A DNA stretch of 64,000 nt, from NCBI GenBank assembly GCA_030605665.1, contig JAUWHW010000061.1, positions 1-64,000 of the forward strand, given 5' to 3'. The notes under the pieces were generated by a model. That model was not told the origin of the DNA and ran no database searches. It saw only the letters and a program-made list of their open reading frames with translations. Every line of letters begins with the position of its first letter. Positions within the stretch are counted from its first letter, which is position 1. Both the position numbers and the translations under genes were made by a program. This stretch comes from Dehalococcoidia bacterium (lineage in GTDB: Bacteria > Chloroflexota > Dehalococcoidia > GIF9 > AB-539-J10). Below are positions 9,056 through 17,790 of this stretch, one piece after another.

Positions 9056-9889
9056 ATGAAGGTAAGGAAGCCTGTTGTTGCGGGTACATTTTATACTGGC
9101 ACTCCTAAGGAGCTAAAAGAACAAATTGAGTGGTGTTACAAGCATGAGCTTGGTCCAGGAGTTGTGCCACAGGTAAATAAAGCTGGTCCAAGGAAAATCG
9201 TGGCCCTTGTCGTCCCTCATGCTGGCTATATTTACTCTGGACCGGTGGCAGCTCATGCCTACAAGGAGCTCGCTAAAGACGGGGTATTTGATACAGTAGT
9301 AATACTCGGTCCTAATCATACTGGCTATGGCGCTCCAGTTTCTGTATGGACGGAAAGTTCCTGGGAGACGCCTTTGGGTAAGGTGAAGATAAACGAAGAG
9401 CTTGCCCGCAAGGTAGTAGGAGGGATAATTGGAGCAGACGAGACAGCTCATATATATGAGCATAGTATAGAAGTGCAACTACCCTGGCTTCAGCATCTCT
9501 ATGGGGAACTGAAAATTGTACCTATAGCTATGCTGGCTCAGGATGTGGAAACAGCTAGGGAAGTAGGCAAAGCTATTTCCAAAACTGGTGATAACACTAT
9601 AATCATAGCTAGTAGCGATTTCACCCACTATGAGCCTCACTCTATAGCCACAGAAAAAGATAAGTCCATGATAGAGGCCATAGTTAATCTTGATGAGGAA
9701 ATGCTATATGAGCGGCGAGGGCTCTTTAGCTGCACCATGTGTGGCTATGGGCCAGTAGCTTCGGCAATCGTGGCAGCTAAAGAGATGAAAGCAAAAACGG
9801 CAAACTTATTGAAATATGCTACCAGCGGGGATACGACCGGGGATTTCTCTAGAGTGGTTGGCTATGGCTCTATTGTGATAAAGCGTTAG
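9056..9889 (+). CDS. amrB: MEMO1-family protein (AmmeMemoRadiSam system protein B)
   Basis: A 277-residue member of the MEMO family, related to class III extradiol dioxygenases. The conserved histidine motifs are visible: VVPHAGYIYSGPVAAHAY, GPNHTGYG, EHSIEVQLPWLQ and SSDFTHYEPH. A Cys in CTMCGYGP near the C-terminus also fits. Bacterial members often sit with AMMECR1 and radical-SAM genes and are tied to radical chemistry, but neither partner is in this window. The start at 9056 is preferred over 9050 because GAGG lies seven bases upstream of it. Confidence 0.88.
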   Translation: MKVRKPVVAGTFYTGTPKELKEQIEWCYKHELGPGVVPQVNKAGPRKIVALVVPHAGYIYSGPVAAHAYKELAKDGVFDTVVILGPNHTGYGAPVSVWTESSWETPLGKVKINEELARKVVGGIIGADETAHIYEHSIEVQLPWLQHLYGELKIVPIAMLAQDVETAREVGKAISKTGDNTIIIASSDFTHYEPHSIATEKDKSMIEAIVNLDEEMLYERRGLFSCTMCGYGPVASAIVAAKEMKAKTANLLKYATSGDTTGDFSRVVGYGSIVIKR

Positions 9890-9893
9890 AAAA

Positions 9894-10355
9894 CTATTTG
9901 GAGCTTATTATTTCCCCTTGGATATCTTCCTCAATTGTAAGGAAGCCAAAAGAGCTTGTTGCCTTTCCTGGATTGAAGAAAAGGATGCCATCAATCACCT
10001 TGTTTTGGGGTTCATGGGAATGGCCGTAGACAATGATATCTACTTGTTGATCAAACATCTCCCTTACTCTTTGCTCAATTCCCCAGGGAGGACCTGAGCC
10101 ATGGATGATGCCAATTCTTTTATTCTTTGCTTCGATTATTTCCTTGACAGGGAGCGTGCTTTTTATCTCACTTGAATCCATATTGCCCTGAACTGCTTTC
10201 ACCTCCCCCAGTTGCTTTAACCCATTGAGCGTTTCTGTGGTAGTAAAATCTCCAGCATGGATTATTAAATCTACAGTGGAAAGGGCAGCAACTATTTTTC
10301 GGGGGACCTCTTCAAATGAGGTTGCATGGGTATCAGCAAGCACTCCTATTCTCAA
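9894..10355 (-). CDS. YfcE/MJ0936-type metallophosphoesterase
   Basis: A 153-residue calcineurin-like phosphoesterase. Metal-binding motifs occur in order: DTH near the N-terminus (GVLADTHA), HAGDF, QGNMDS, IHGSGP and GHSHEPQ. The length is that of the small YfcE group of phosphodiesterases, whose natural substrate is usually unknown. It is convergent with the MEMO gene, with stop codons five bases apart. Confidence 0.88.
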   Translation of the reverse strand: MRIGVLADTHATSFEEVPRKIVAALSTVDLIIHAGDFTTTETLNGLKQLGEVKAVQGNMDSSEIKSTLPVKEIIEAKNKRIGIIHGSGPPWGIEQRVREMFDQQVDIIVYGHSHEPQNKVIDGILFFNPGKATSSFGFLTIEEDIQGEIISSK

Positions 10356-10460
10356 AGTATACTCCCCTAAGAAGCTTCGGCGGACTTCATTTTAAGCAAA
10401 GGACTTAGAGAGGTTATCATTTTATGAGGGAGATTTCAAAGAGCTTGCTTATTTATATGA

Positions 10461-10727
10461 TTAGTGTATATCGGCTTTCGTGGTTTTTGGGGTTTCTTTT
10501 TGCTGCTGGCTTTGGGGGATAACTTGTTTAACCAGTTCGATGGTTTTGTCCAAACTAGAGAGGGAGAATGATAATCCTAGCTGTTTCAGTTCTGGATAGC
10601 CCATTCCGCGGAATAACCTTTGCCCTGCTACTTTGGTCATTTCATCGTATATAACTGGCCACTTCGCCCCATGGCGATTAGCACAGAAGAGAATAAAGTC
10701 GCGAAGTTGAGGCGATAAGTCATCCAC
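10461..10727 (-). CDS. Small hypothetical protein, possibly truncated at its N-terminus
   Basis: 88 residues starting at a GTG without a recognisable ribosome-binding site. The same frame is open for about 40 codons upstream but has no start codon, so the gene may have lost its beginning. The sequence (FCANRHGAKWPVIYDEMTKVAGQRLFRG) is helical, with no motif that I recognise. The C-terminal tail is rich in Gln, Lys and Thr. Confidence 0.5.
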   Translation of the reverse strand: MDDLSPQLRDFILFCANRHGAKWPVIYDEMTKVAGQRLFRGMGYPELKQLGLSFSLSSLDKTIELVKQVIPQSQQQKETPKTTKADIH

Positions 10728-10927
10728 AATTATTATTTTTACTCCAGAATCGGGGTTGAAGCAAACTCGCTTACGGCTGCTGAGACCTTGTATTTCCCCT
10801 TGCTTTTGCCTTGGATGATTCCCTGGTTAAGGTTTTGGTCTCACTTTTATCCTTGGGCAAATACAAAACCCGGAGAATATTTTTTTATTATATTTTTGTT
10901 TTGGTTTTTATGCTGTATAGTGAAGTT

Positions 10928-11316
10928 GAGCAAGTAAACCTATAAGCCGAGTTCTGTACCCTAAAATAGGGTGGTGACCATCCATCTAGCCCTGATGTTA
11001 CCATCAGGGTCAAGCGACCAACCCGAGGGCATTGGCCGAGCACCTCAAGTGCCCTTCTATTTGGTCTTGCTCCGGGTGGGGTTTGCCCAGCCAACCAGTC
11101 ACCCGGTTGCTGGTGAGCTCTTACCTCGCCATTTCACCCTTACTCCGTGGGAAATACTCCCCACACTTTCCCTTATTTCTCTGGAGGAGCGGTATGTTTC
11201 TGTGGCACTTTCCGTAAGGTTGCCCCTCCTGGGTGTTACCCAGCACCTTGCTCGGTGGAGCTCGGACTTTCCTCCCTGTACATTAAGTACAGAGCAGTCA
11301 CCCAGTTTACTTGCCC
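10928..11316 (-). ncRNA. rnpB: RNase P RNA (bacterial type A)
   Basis: Catalytic RNA of the tRNA 5'-processing enzyme. The signature GGAAAGTCCGAGCTCCAC is present near the 5' end, followed by a P8-P9-like region, an AGGGTGAAATGG segment and the 3' AGAACTCGGCTTATAG region. The ends pair perfectly as helix P1: GGGCAAGTAAAC at 11,305-11,316 with GTTTACTTGCTC at 10,928-10,939. About 389 nt, normal size. Protein-like frames on either strand across this stretch are not genes. Confidence 0.95.
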
Positions 11317-11382
11317 AGTAGTAGTTTACAGTTAACGAAGATGGAGGTCAAATCCCCTTGTTATTTTGAGCCCTTCGGCTCT

Positions 11383-11475
11383 TGTCATTCTGAGGGAGAG
11401 AAGCGACCGAAGAATCTCACTCAGGATAAACTCCGTGAAGAATTTGGAGACCCTTCGCTAGCGCTCAGGGTGACA
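11383..11475. repeat. Short inverted-end intergenic repeat (MITE-like)
   Basis: A unit of about 93 bp with near-inverted ends TGTCATTCTGAG and CTCAGGGTGACA and the internal word GAAGCGACCGAAGAATCTC. A diverged relative lies at about 13,330-13,410 (GGCAGCACAGCGACTGAAGAATCT). There is no coding capacity. Confidence 0.55.
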
Positions 11476-11497
11476 GCTAAACGCTGTCATTTCAGGG

Positions 11498-12193
11498 CTA
11501 TTCCACATACAATATTCTATTGCAACTATTGCAATGAACTAAGTCGCCGGCCTTAGCCTTTTGCCATTGACTTGTGGGCAGGGTGATGTGGCATCCCTGA
11601 CATCTCCCTTGTTCTACCTTAGCTATAGCTTGCCCCTTTGTTAACTTAATCTGTTCATAGAGGTTAAGAGCCTCTGGGCTAATTTGTTGTGCCAGCTCTT
11701 GACGGTTTTCGTCGAGACTGGTAAGCGCGGTTTCAGTCTCGATTTTCCTTCGAGTAAGAGCTTCTTGTTTCTGTTGCCATTCTTGCTTTAGCTCTTTAAG
11801 CTCTTTGGTGCTACCTTTTACCCTAGCTTCCATTTCCTCTACTTGGCTCATTAGCTCTAATAGCTCGTCTTCTTTTGCGCTAAGCTTGCCCTTCAGGTTT
11901 TCGGCTTCACGCTTGAGGTTGACCAGTTCCTTAGGATTTTTAACCGTGCCACCGTAAAGTTTGTTATTGAGGTGATTGAGCCTCTCTTGCAGGTCTTCTA
12001 ACTCCCATTCAGTGTTTTTCTGTTTTCTTTTCCATTCTGCCAGCTGTTGTTTTTGTGAAGCGAGTTCAGATTCAGCAGCCACTAAAGCTCTGTTTTCATT
12101 TAGCTGATAGATAATCTCGTCTGCAATTTGTTGGGTCTTTTGCACTTCGATATCGAGCTGCTGCAATTTATAAAGTTGCCCTGGCAAACTCAT
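11498..12193 (-). CDS. Coiled-coil protein with C4-type zinc ribbon (CT398/HP0958-like)
   Basis: 231 residues. Residues about 5-190 form a long two-stranded coiled coil, interrupted by the conserved turn NNKLYGGTVKNPKEL. The C-terminus is a zinc ribbon, CQGCHITLP...CNSCNRILY. This is the architecture of the DUF164/CT398 family, helical-hairpin proteins proposed to act as chaperones or RNA/protein scaffolds (HP0958 in Helicobacter flagellar control). No flagellar genes are visible here, so the role in this organism is unknown. Confidence 0.85.
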   Translation of the reverse strand: MSLPGQLYKLQQLDIEVQKTQQIADEIIYQLNENRALVAAESELASQKQQLAEWKRKQKNTEWELEDLQERLNHLNNKLYGGTVKNPKELVNLKREAENLKGKLSAKEDELLELMSQVEEMEARVKGSTKELKELKQEWQQKQEALTRRKIETETALTSLDENRQELAQQISPEALNLYEQIKLTKGQAIAKVEQGRCQGCHITLPTSQWQKAKAGDLVHCNSCNRILYVE

Positions 12194-12228
12194 AATGGAG
12201 CTATTTTAGGAGCGGGCCGCAGGCTTTG

Positions 12229-12873
12229 TCAAAGAGTTCTTGGATAATCGAGGACCACGACTTGTGTGTTAGCGGGCAAAGAGGACTGGGTAACTGAAAG
12301 TTTTGGTTTTACTTCTAGGTCGCGTATCCCCATTTTTTTAAGAAATTTATCTACAGGCTGGAGATTCATAGCTAGGATATCAGTTTTATAATGCATAGGA
12401 ATGACAACGTGGGGGTTTAGTTGCCCCACAATTTCTACAGCTATATCGAGCGGGATAGTAAATGTTTCTCCCACAGGCAAAAATAAAATGTCTATAACCC
12501 CTAATTCCTCTGCCAGTTGTGGAGTCAACCGGTGTCCTAAGTCACCCAGGTGGCATAAAGCCATGTCATCTATTTCAATAAGGTAAATGGTATTTTTGCC
12601 TTTGATTTCCCCCTTTTCATCGTCGTGAAAGGTGGCGATTCCGGTGATAAATGTGCCTCCTATTTCATATTCACCCGGGCCTTTTATTTGCTTAGGGTTA
12701 TTGGCGATGCCTTCGATGTAGCTGTGGCCAGGGTGGAGATGGCTTAAAGTCACTATATCTGCCTTAGGTTGGCCCAAAGAGTAGCCCAGGTTAGGATAAT
12801 ATGGGTCAGTAATGAGGATTTTTCCCTTTCCTTTAATAATAAAACAGGAATGCCCTAGCCAACTAATTTCCAT
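12229..12873 (-). CDS. Metallo-beta-lactamase-fold hydrolase
   Basis: 214 residues of the UPF0173/UlaG-like MBL branch. It begins EISWLGHSCFIIKGKGKILITDPY, then TLSHLHPGHS in the position of the HxHxDH metal site, a metal-type HLGDLGH, and VIPMHYKTD near the C-terminus. The Asp of HxHxDH is replaced by Gly, which could change or weaken one metal site. It overlaps the NfeD-like gene upstream by 11 bases, so the two are co-transcribed. Substrate unknown. Confidence 0.82.
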   Translation of the reverse strand: MEISWLGHSCFIIKGKGKILITDPYYPNLGYSLGQPKADIVTLSHLHPGHSYIEGIANNPKQIKGPGEYEIGGTFITGIATFHDDEKGEIKGKNTIYLIEIDDMALCHLGDLGHRLTPQLAEELGVIDILFLPVGETFTIPLDIAVEIVGQLNPHVVIPMHYKTDILAMNLQPVDKFLKKMGIRDLEVKPKLSVTQSSLPANTQVVVLDYPRTL

Positions 12874-13273
12874 GATCTGAGAGCAAAGTCCTTTCTGAGG
12901 AGGTTATCAGAAGGGTCATCTCCTCTATACCCACAATAATGACCTCCTCATTAACGTCTACAACAGAACCTGTTGATGATGCTTTCCATAGTTCATTACT
13001 GACCCGAACGTAACCATTAGGGGTAAGTGGGGTTGCTGCTCTGCCTTTGCTGCCAATATCAGGCGAAATGATTGGTTTTTTATCCAGTGCTTCCTTGCAT
13101 AACCTGTAGGTTTTGTACTCATATGCCCCTAAACCAGCCATCATAAGGATGAGCCCCCAGAAGGGGATGTTTATGCCGAAGCTTGGTAGCAGCCAAAGCA
13201 CAACTGCTGCTAGACCCATCTCTTCGAGAAGGGCTGTTATGATAGAATATATTGTGTATTTTTTCCCTTTCAT
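12863..13273 (-). CDS. NfeD-like membrane protein (short form)
   Basis: 136 residues. Two hydrophobic segments (about 9-30 and 35-50) are followed by a soluble C-terminal OB-fold-type domain with the family pattern GSKGRAATPLTPNGYVRVSNELW and VDVNEEVIIVGIEEMTLLI. Short NfeD proteins lack the Clp-like protease domain and usually assist stomatin/flotillin-type membrane proteins. No stomatin gene is adjacent here. Confidence 0.8.
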   Translation of the reverse strand: MKGKKYTIYSIITALLEEMGLAAVVLWLLPSFGINIPFWGLILMMAGLGAYEYKTYRLCKEALDKKPIISPDIGSKGRAATPLTPNGYVRVSNELWKASSTGSVVDVNEEVIIVGIEEMTLLITSSERTLLSDHGN

Positions 13274-13424
13274 TTGTGTATCAAATTAAAGTATCATTTT
13301 GACCCTGAACCCTTCACAATTTGTAGGCTCTGAGGCAGCACAGCGACTGAAGAATCTTTTCTTCACTTTGTTCAGAGCTTCGTCTCACTAGGGTAAACTC
13401 CGTGAGGGAAAAATCTCAACTCCT

Positions 13425-14390
13425 TTAAGCCATCAGCGAAGCCAGATGATTTATCCTCTTTAGCATGTTAGGGTGACTGGTAAAAAGCTCCATCATCTTG
13501 TCAGTAGTTCCTAGCCGGACAGTTTTTCCTCGTAGTTCCATTAATTCATTGCTGTCAATGGTGCCATCCATGTTGCGGTCAATTTGAGATAGCTCTCTGA
13601 TCTCATACCAGGCACGGGTGGGGTCGTTGACAAAGAAGGCTTTGACTCCCTCCACCCTTTTCAATTCCTCTCGTCCTTTAAAACGAGCGTTGCCATAAAC
13701 CAACTTATATAGAGCTGAAGCCAGATGGCTTGGGTTATTGCCTAATTCAACGCTTCCCTGGTCGGCATAATATTCTCGCATGCGAGAGCCATACAGAACC
13801 AGCAGGTTGGTGATAAAGTAAAGGAGAAAAGCACCCAGGCCGATAAGGGCAGCATAGCCGCCACCTTGCCTTTGACCGCCAAAAGCCCCTCTAAACATCA
13901 TACCCCAGGCAATCCAGTACATAATGAGTGGTATAGCAGATAGCAGTGTCATAAACACCATGTCTCTGTGTTTGACATGTGATAGCTCATGCCCCAGGAC
14001 AGCCTTGAGCTCATCCTTACTTAACAGATTCAGGATACCCTGAGTAACGCAGACTCGCCCATCCCGTTGTGTCTTTCCAAAGGCAAAGGCATTGGGAATT
14101 GCTAGCTGTGAGATACCTACCTTGGGCTTAGGAAGATGAGCTCTCTCAGCAAGCTCAGCTACCATCCTGTGTAGCTCTGGGGCTTCTTTCTCGGAAGCCC
14201 ACTTTACCTTCATTGTCCTGCTTACTATGGCAGGACCGATAAGATACTGGATGCCGAGGAAGACGAAAGCCAGGATAAGATAGGTTAACGCACTACCCGC
14301 TCCCATCCATGTTCCGAGTCCAGTAATCACGCCATAGAGGATGCCGAAGAGCAATGCTACCAGCAGGAACATCCTCGTTTTAAGCCACAT
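13425..14390 (-). CDS. htpX: HtpX-type M48 membrane metalloprotease with an EF-hand loop
   Basis: A 321-residue integral-membrane zinc protease of membrane quality control. Two N-terminal transmembrane segments (about 6-25 and 32-52), the zinc motif HELSHVKH, two further hydrophobic segments, and the third-ligand region YYADQGSVELG are all present. Before the C-terminus an inserted segment reads DRNMDGTIDSNE, a canonical 12-residue EF-hand loop with acidic or polar residues at 1, 3, 5, 9 and 12. This suggests calcium control of the protease. The ATG follows GGAGGGAG. Confidence 0.9.
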   Translation of the reverse strand: MWLKTRMFLLVALLFGILYGVITGLGTWMGAGSALTYLILAFVFLGIQYLIGPAIVSRTMKVKWASEKEAPELHRMVAELAERAHLPKPKVGISQLAIPNAFAFGKTQRDGRVCVTQGILNLLSKDELKAVLGHELSHVKHRDMVFMTLLSAIPLIMYWIAWGMMFRGAFGGQRQGGGYAALIGLGAFLLYFITNLLVLYGSRMREYYADQGSVELGNNPSHLASALYKLVYGNARFKGREELKRVEGVKAFFVNDPTRAWYEIRELSQIDRNMDGTIDSNELMELRGKTVRLGTTDKMMELFTSHPNMLKRINHLASLMA

Positions 14391-14503
14391 GAACTCCCTC
14401 CTTTGTTATTACCCTAGCAGATTGCATCGAGAATAATGATATAGCAGAAGACAAGATAGGTCAAACAACGCAGATTGAGATGATTGACTGATATATCCGA
14501 ATG

Positions 14504-14532
14504 TGTTAACCTTATGGGCAACAAGGTTAACG
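14504..14532. promoter_or_regulatory. Candidate BirA operator
   Basis: TGTTAAC, 15 bases, then GTTAAC, forming a perfect inverted repeat with arms GTTAACCTT/AAGGTTAAC. The half-sites and the 14-15-base spacing resemble the conserved bacterial BirA-biotin operator. It ends three bases before the birA start chosen here, so BirA could repress its own operon. Confidence 0.6.
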
Positions 14533-14534
14533 AA

Positions 14535-15458
14535 ATGAGATGGAATATATTAAGAGCTCTTCGAGAGAGTGGAGATTATGTTTCTGGCCAGGTGTTGAGC
14601 AAAGAACTCGGCATCTCGAGGGTTTCCATCTGGAAGCATATTCGTAATTTAAAGGAAGATGGCTATGTAATAGAGGCCTCGGCTAGAGGCTATCACTTGG
14701 CTTCCTCTCCGGATTTATTGCTCCCTGGTGAATTTCACGGCTGGGAGCAAAAGGTTCATCATTTTTGGGACGCTGGCTCGACAATGACCATAGCTAAAGA
14801 ATTAGCCAAAAAAGGGGCAGAAGAGGAGACCATTGTAATTGCTGAGGCTCAAACCCGTGGCAGAGGAAGGTTAGGCCGGGAATGGCTCTCTCCGAAAGGT
14901 GGAATTTATATCACCCTTATTTTAAGACCTAAAATAAGTCCGGTGTATGCTTCAAGGATAAACCTGATGGCTTCTGTGGCAGTGGCGAAAGCAATTAGAA
15001 AGTTTTTTGGGTTAAAGGCTGAATTGAAATGGCCCAACGATGTCTTAATTAAAGGGAGGAAGGTGTGCGGCATATTGGCTGAGATGGAGGCGGAAACAGA
15101 CGTTGTAAACTTTGTAAATCTGGGAATAGGCATAAATGTCAATAATCCTATCTTCCCGTATGAAAAAATGGCCACTTCTTTAAAAGAAGAGTTAGGAAAG
15201 GAAGTTTCCAGAAAAGAATTCTTGAACTCGGTGCTGAAAGAAATAAACGAACAGCAAGTTTTATTAACTAAAGGGGATTTACTTGAGGGGTGGAAAAGCC
15301 TCTCTGCCACATTGGGTAGAGATGTGAGGATAGTAGCGCTAGGTGAGGAAATAGTGGGACGAGCGATAGATATAGATACTAACGGAGCGCTGGTAATAAA
15401 AGGCAAAGATGGCTCTTTGAGGAGCGCTATCGTTGGAGATTGTATCCACCTAAGCTAG
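14535..15458 (+). CDS. birA: Bifunctional biotin-protein ligase / biotin operon repressor
   Basis: About 307 residues. The N-terminal winged helix (ILRALRESGDYVSGQVLSKELGISRVSIWKHIRNLKEDG) binds the operator. The central ligase domain has the adenylate loop RGRGRLGREW, then KWPNDVL and KVCGILAEM, and the C-terminal SH3-like domain follows. It attaches biotin to acyl-CoA carboxylase carrier protein. The ATG at 14,535 is preferred because it lies just after the inverted repeat and has AAGG upstream; ATG 14,514 and TTG 14,484 are possible. A transporter gene follows after one base. Confidence 0.9.
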   Translation: MRWNILRALRESGDYVSGQVLSKELGISRVSIWKHIRNLKEDGYVIEASARGYHLASSPDLLLPGEFHGWEQKVHHFWDAGSTMTIAKELAKKGAEEETIVIAEAQTRGRGRLGREWLSPKGGIYITLILRPKISPVYASRINLMASVAVAKAIRKFFGLKAELKWPNDVLIKGRKVCGILAEMEAETDVVNFVNLGIGINVNNPIFPYEKMATSLKEELGKEVSRKEFLNSVLKEINEQQVLLTKGDLLEGWKSLSATLGRDVRIVALGEEIVGRAIDIDTNGALVIKGKDGSLRSAIVGDCIHLS

Positions 15459-15459
15459 C

Positions 15460-16851
15460 ATGCCTCAGTTACTTATCATTATTGCTTACTTTCTAGCCAT
15501 AATTGGTATAGGGGTGTGGAGTAGAAGAAGGGCAGGAGGCCAAGATGGGTTCTTCGTTGCCAATCGTAGGGGAACTACGCTTCTTATTACGGGATCTCTT
15601 CTAGCCACTGCTGTTGGGGGTTCGGTAACTGTGGGAATGGCTGGCTTGGGATTTGGGCAAGGCTTGACAGGTGCTTGGTGGCTTCTTGTTGGCTCCGTTG
15701 GCCTTTTAATCTTAGGGTTCTTCTTTGCCAGGAAGGTGAGAGGTGCTGCACTCTATACCCTTCCAGAGCTGCTTGAAAAACAGTATGACAACCGTGTAAG
15801 TTTGGCCGCTTCCATTCTTATCGTTATCGCTTGGGTGGGAGTGGTAGCGGGACAAATTGTGGCTGCGGGTAAAGTCTTATCTATTCTGGGAATAGGCTCT
15901 GTTGCTTCTTGGATGATTATTTTTACCATCGTCTTTGTAATTTATGCTATTCTGGGGGGTCAACTGTCTATTATCCGCACCGATGCTTTCCAGGCAACAA
16001 TACTTTTTGTGGGGATTTTTGTGGCTTTGGCGCTGGTGCTTTCTCGTGTGGGAGGACTGAATGGGTTAAAAGCTTCTCTTCCCTTGACTTACTTTTCTTT
16101 TCCACTAAGCCCCGAATTTAATTGGAAGATGCTGATGTCCCTTTTGATTTTTGTTGGGGCCACTTATATAGTGGGCCCAGATATATACACTCGACTTTTC
16201 TGTGCCAAGGAAGAAAAAGTAGCTCAAAAGTCAGCTTTTCTGTGTGCATTTCTATTTCTCCCCTTAGCTTTTGCCATCACTTTAATAGGAATGGGTGCCA
16301 AGGTTCTATATCCCGGGATTTCTGCCGAGCAAGCTCTCCCTCAAGTAATAAGCGGAGTTCTTTCCCCTGGTTTGAGCGGATTAATCCTCGCTGCCTTAGT
16401 CGCTGCGCTTATGTCCTCAGCGGATACTTGCCTCCTTAGTCAAAGTGTTATCCTGACCGAGGACGTAGTTAAGCGATTTTGCCCTTCCTTTAATGAAAGA
16501 AAAACTGTTTTGCTAACCCGCTTTAGTATATTGGTGCTAGGTCTTATGGCATTGGGTTTGGCTATAGCCTTAAAAGGAGTGATTTCGTCCCTTCTCTTTG
16601 CTTACACCGTTTTTACTTGTGGTTTAGTCATTCCAGTGATTGCTGGGTTTTATAAAGAAAGGCTAAAAGTGACTCCACAAGGAGCTTTGGTAGCTCTTGT
16701 AGGTGGTGGAATAGCAGGGCTGCTGGGGAAAATTCCAGGCCTTGATATTCCTCTTAAAGGAGAGCTGCCCCTCATAGGTTTTGCTATAAGTGCCATTCTC
16801 CTTTTTGGAGTAAGTTTCTTTACGAGGTCTGATTTAAATTCTAAGCTCTAA
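15460..16851 (+). CDS. Sodium:solute symporter (SSS family)
   Basis: A 463-residue membrane protein with about 12-13 hydrophobic helices. The N-terminal family features VWSRRRAGGQDGFFVANRRG and LLATAVGGSVTVGMAGLGF, and the helix-8 region ALVAALMSSADTCLLSQSVILTEDV, are clear SSS hallmarks. It starts one base after the birA stop and so shares its operon. Since SSS members include sodium-dependent pantothenate and biotin carriers, a vitamin substrate is plausible, but this rests only on gene position. Confidence 0.88.
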   Translation: MPQLLIIIAYFLAIIGIGVWSRRRAGGQDGFFVANRRGTTLLITGSLLATAVGGSVTVGMAGLGFGQGLTGAWWLLVGSVGLLILGFFFARKVRGAALYTLPELLEKQYDNRVSLAASILIVIAWVGVVAGQIVAAGKVLSILGIGSVASWMIIFTIVFVIYAILGGQLSIIRTDAFQATILFVGIFVALALVLSRVGGLNGLKASLPLTYFSFPLSPEFNWKMLMSLLIFVGATYIVGPDIYTRLFCAKEEKVAQKSAFLCAFLFLPLAFAITLIGMGAKVLYPGISAEQALPQVISGVLSPGLSGLILAALVAALMSSADTCLLSQSVILTEDVVKRFCPSFNERKTVLLTRFSILVLGLMALGLAIALKGVISSLLFAYTVFTCGLVIPVIAGFYKERLKVTPQGALVALVGGGIAGLLGKIPGLDIPLKGELPLIGFAISAILLFGVSFFTRSDLNSKL

Positions 16852-16901
16852 ACTCTAAACAAATTCAAATTCCTAGAAGTTTAGGATTTCGTATTTCGTG
16901 C

Positions 16902-16929
16902 TTAGGATTTCTCTTGTTCATGTTATAAT
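16902..16929 (+). promoter_or_regulatory. Probable tyrA promoter with leaderless start
   Basis: A perfect TATAAT at 16,924-16,929 lies six bases before the tyrA GTG. A weak -35 (TTAGGA) is near 16,902. No ribosome-binding site fits between them, so the mRNA probably begins at or next to the start codon. Confidence 0.5.
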
Positions 16930-16935
16930 TAAAAA

Positions 16936-17790
16936 GTGCATATAGCCATCATTGGTTTAGGGCTTATTGGTGGCTCTATAGGGCTTGCCTTAAAGAAGCT
17001 TAATGAACCCGAGTGGGAGATTGTTGGTTATGTTCGCCGTTCCGAAGCTGCTTCTGCTGCCCTGAAGTTAGGAGCAGTTGACAAAGTGGAAATGAGCTTA
17101 GAGTGCGCGGTAAAGGAAGCTGACCTGGTTATCATTGCTACCCCGGTTTTAACCATAAAGGAAATTCTATCTCGGATAGCAGGTTGTCTTTCCCCTGGAT
17201 GTATAGTAACTGATACAGCAAGCACAAAGCTTGAGGTCATGAAATGGGCAGAGGAGTTATTGCCACCAAGGGTGGATTTTGTTGGCGGGCATCCCATGGC
17301 GGGTAAGGAAACCTATGGTATTCAGGCTGCGGAGGCCAAATTATTTCGAGGAAGTGATTATTGTCTTACTCCAGCAAAGAAAACTTCGCCGCAGGCCGTG
17401 GATAAAGTAGCCAATGTGGTAAAAAAGCTTGGGGCTACGCCTCTTTTCGTTGATGCTCAAGAACATGACAATCTAGTGGCTGGCATCAGTCACTTACCTA
17501 TGTTGCTCTCAGCAGCCCTAGTATCAGCTACTACCAAAGATTCCTCTTGGGGCAAGATGTCCAAGCTGGCTGCCTCTGGCTATCGTGACCTTACTCGTCT
17601 GGCTTCAGGAAATCCCGAGGTGAATGCTCACATTTGTCTTACCAATAGGCAAGCCATAATCCACTGGATTGATGAATTCAGTAAGGTGTTGGCAAGGTAT
17701 CGCCAGTTAGTGGATGTGGGAAATGAAGACTTAGAGGAAGCTCTAGCTGAGACTAATAAAGCAAGGCAAGGATGGCTAAACAAAACATAG
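16936..17790 (+). CDS. tyrA: Prephenate dehydrogenase
   Basis: 284 residues. It converts prephenate to 4-hydroxyphenylpyruvate for tyrosine synthesis. The N-terminal Rossmann fold reads IIGLGLIGGSIGLALKK. The catalytic and substrate region includes DTASTKLEVMKWAEEL, GGHPMAGKETYGIQAA, LVAGISHLPMLLSAALV and SGYRDLTRLASGNPE. There is no ACT domain. It starts at GTG and overlaps aroA by 19 bases. Confidence 0.93.
   Translation: MHIAIIGLGLIGGSIGLALKKLNEPEWEIVGYVRRSEAASAALKLGAVDKVEMSLECAVKEADLVIIATPVLTIKEILSRIAGCLSPGCIVTDTASTKLEVMKWAEELLPPRVDFVGGHPMAGKETYGIQAAEAKLFRGSDYCLTPAKKTSPQAVDKVANVVKKLGATPLFVDAQEHDNLVAGISHLPMLLSAALVSATTKDSSWGKMSKLAASGYRDLTRLASGNPEVNAHICLTNRQAIIHWIDEFSKVLARYRQLVDVGNEDLEEALAETNKARQGWLNKT

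Noticed and set aside
10888..11335. Several protein-like frames over the rnpB region
   Set aside because: The DNA is clearly RNase P RNA with its paired ends, and the frames have no domain or ribosome-binding site.
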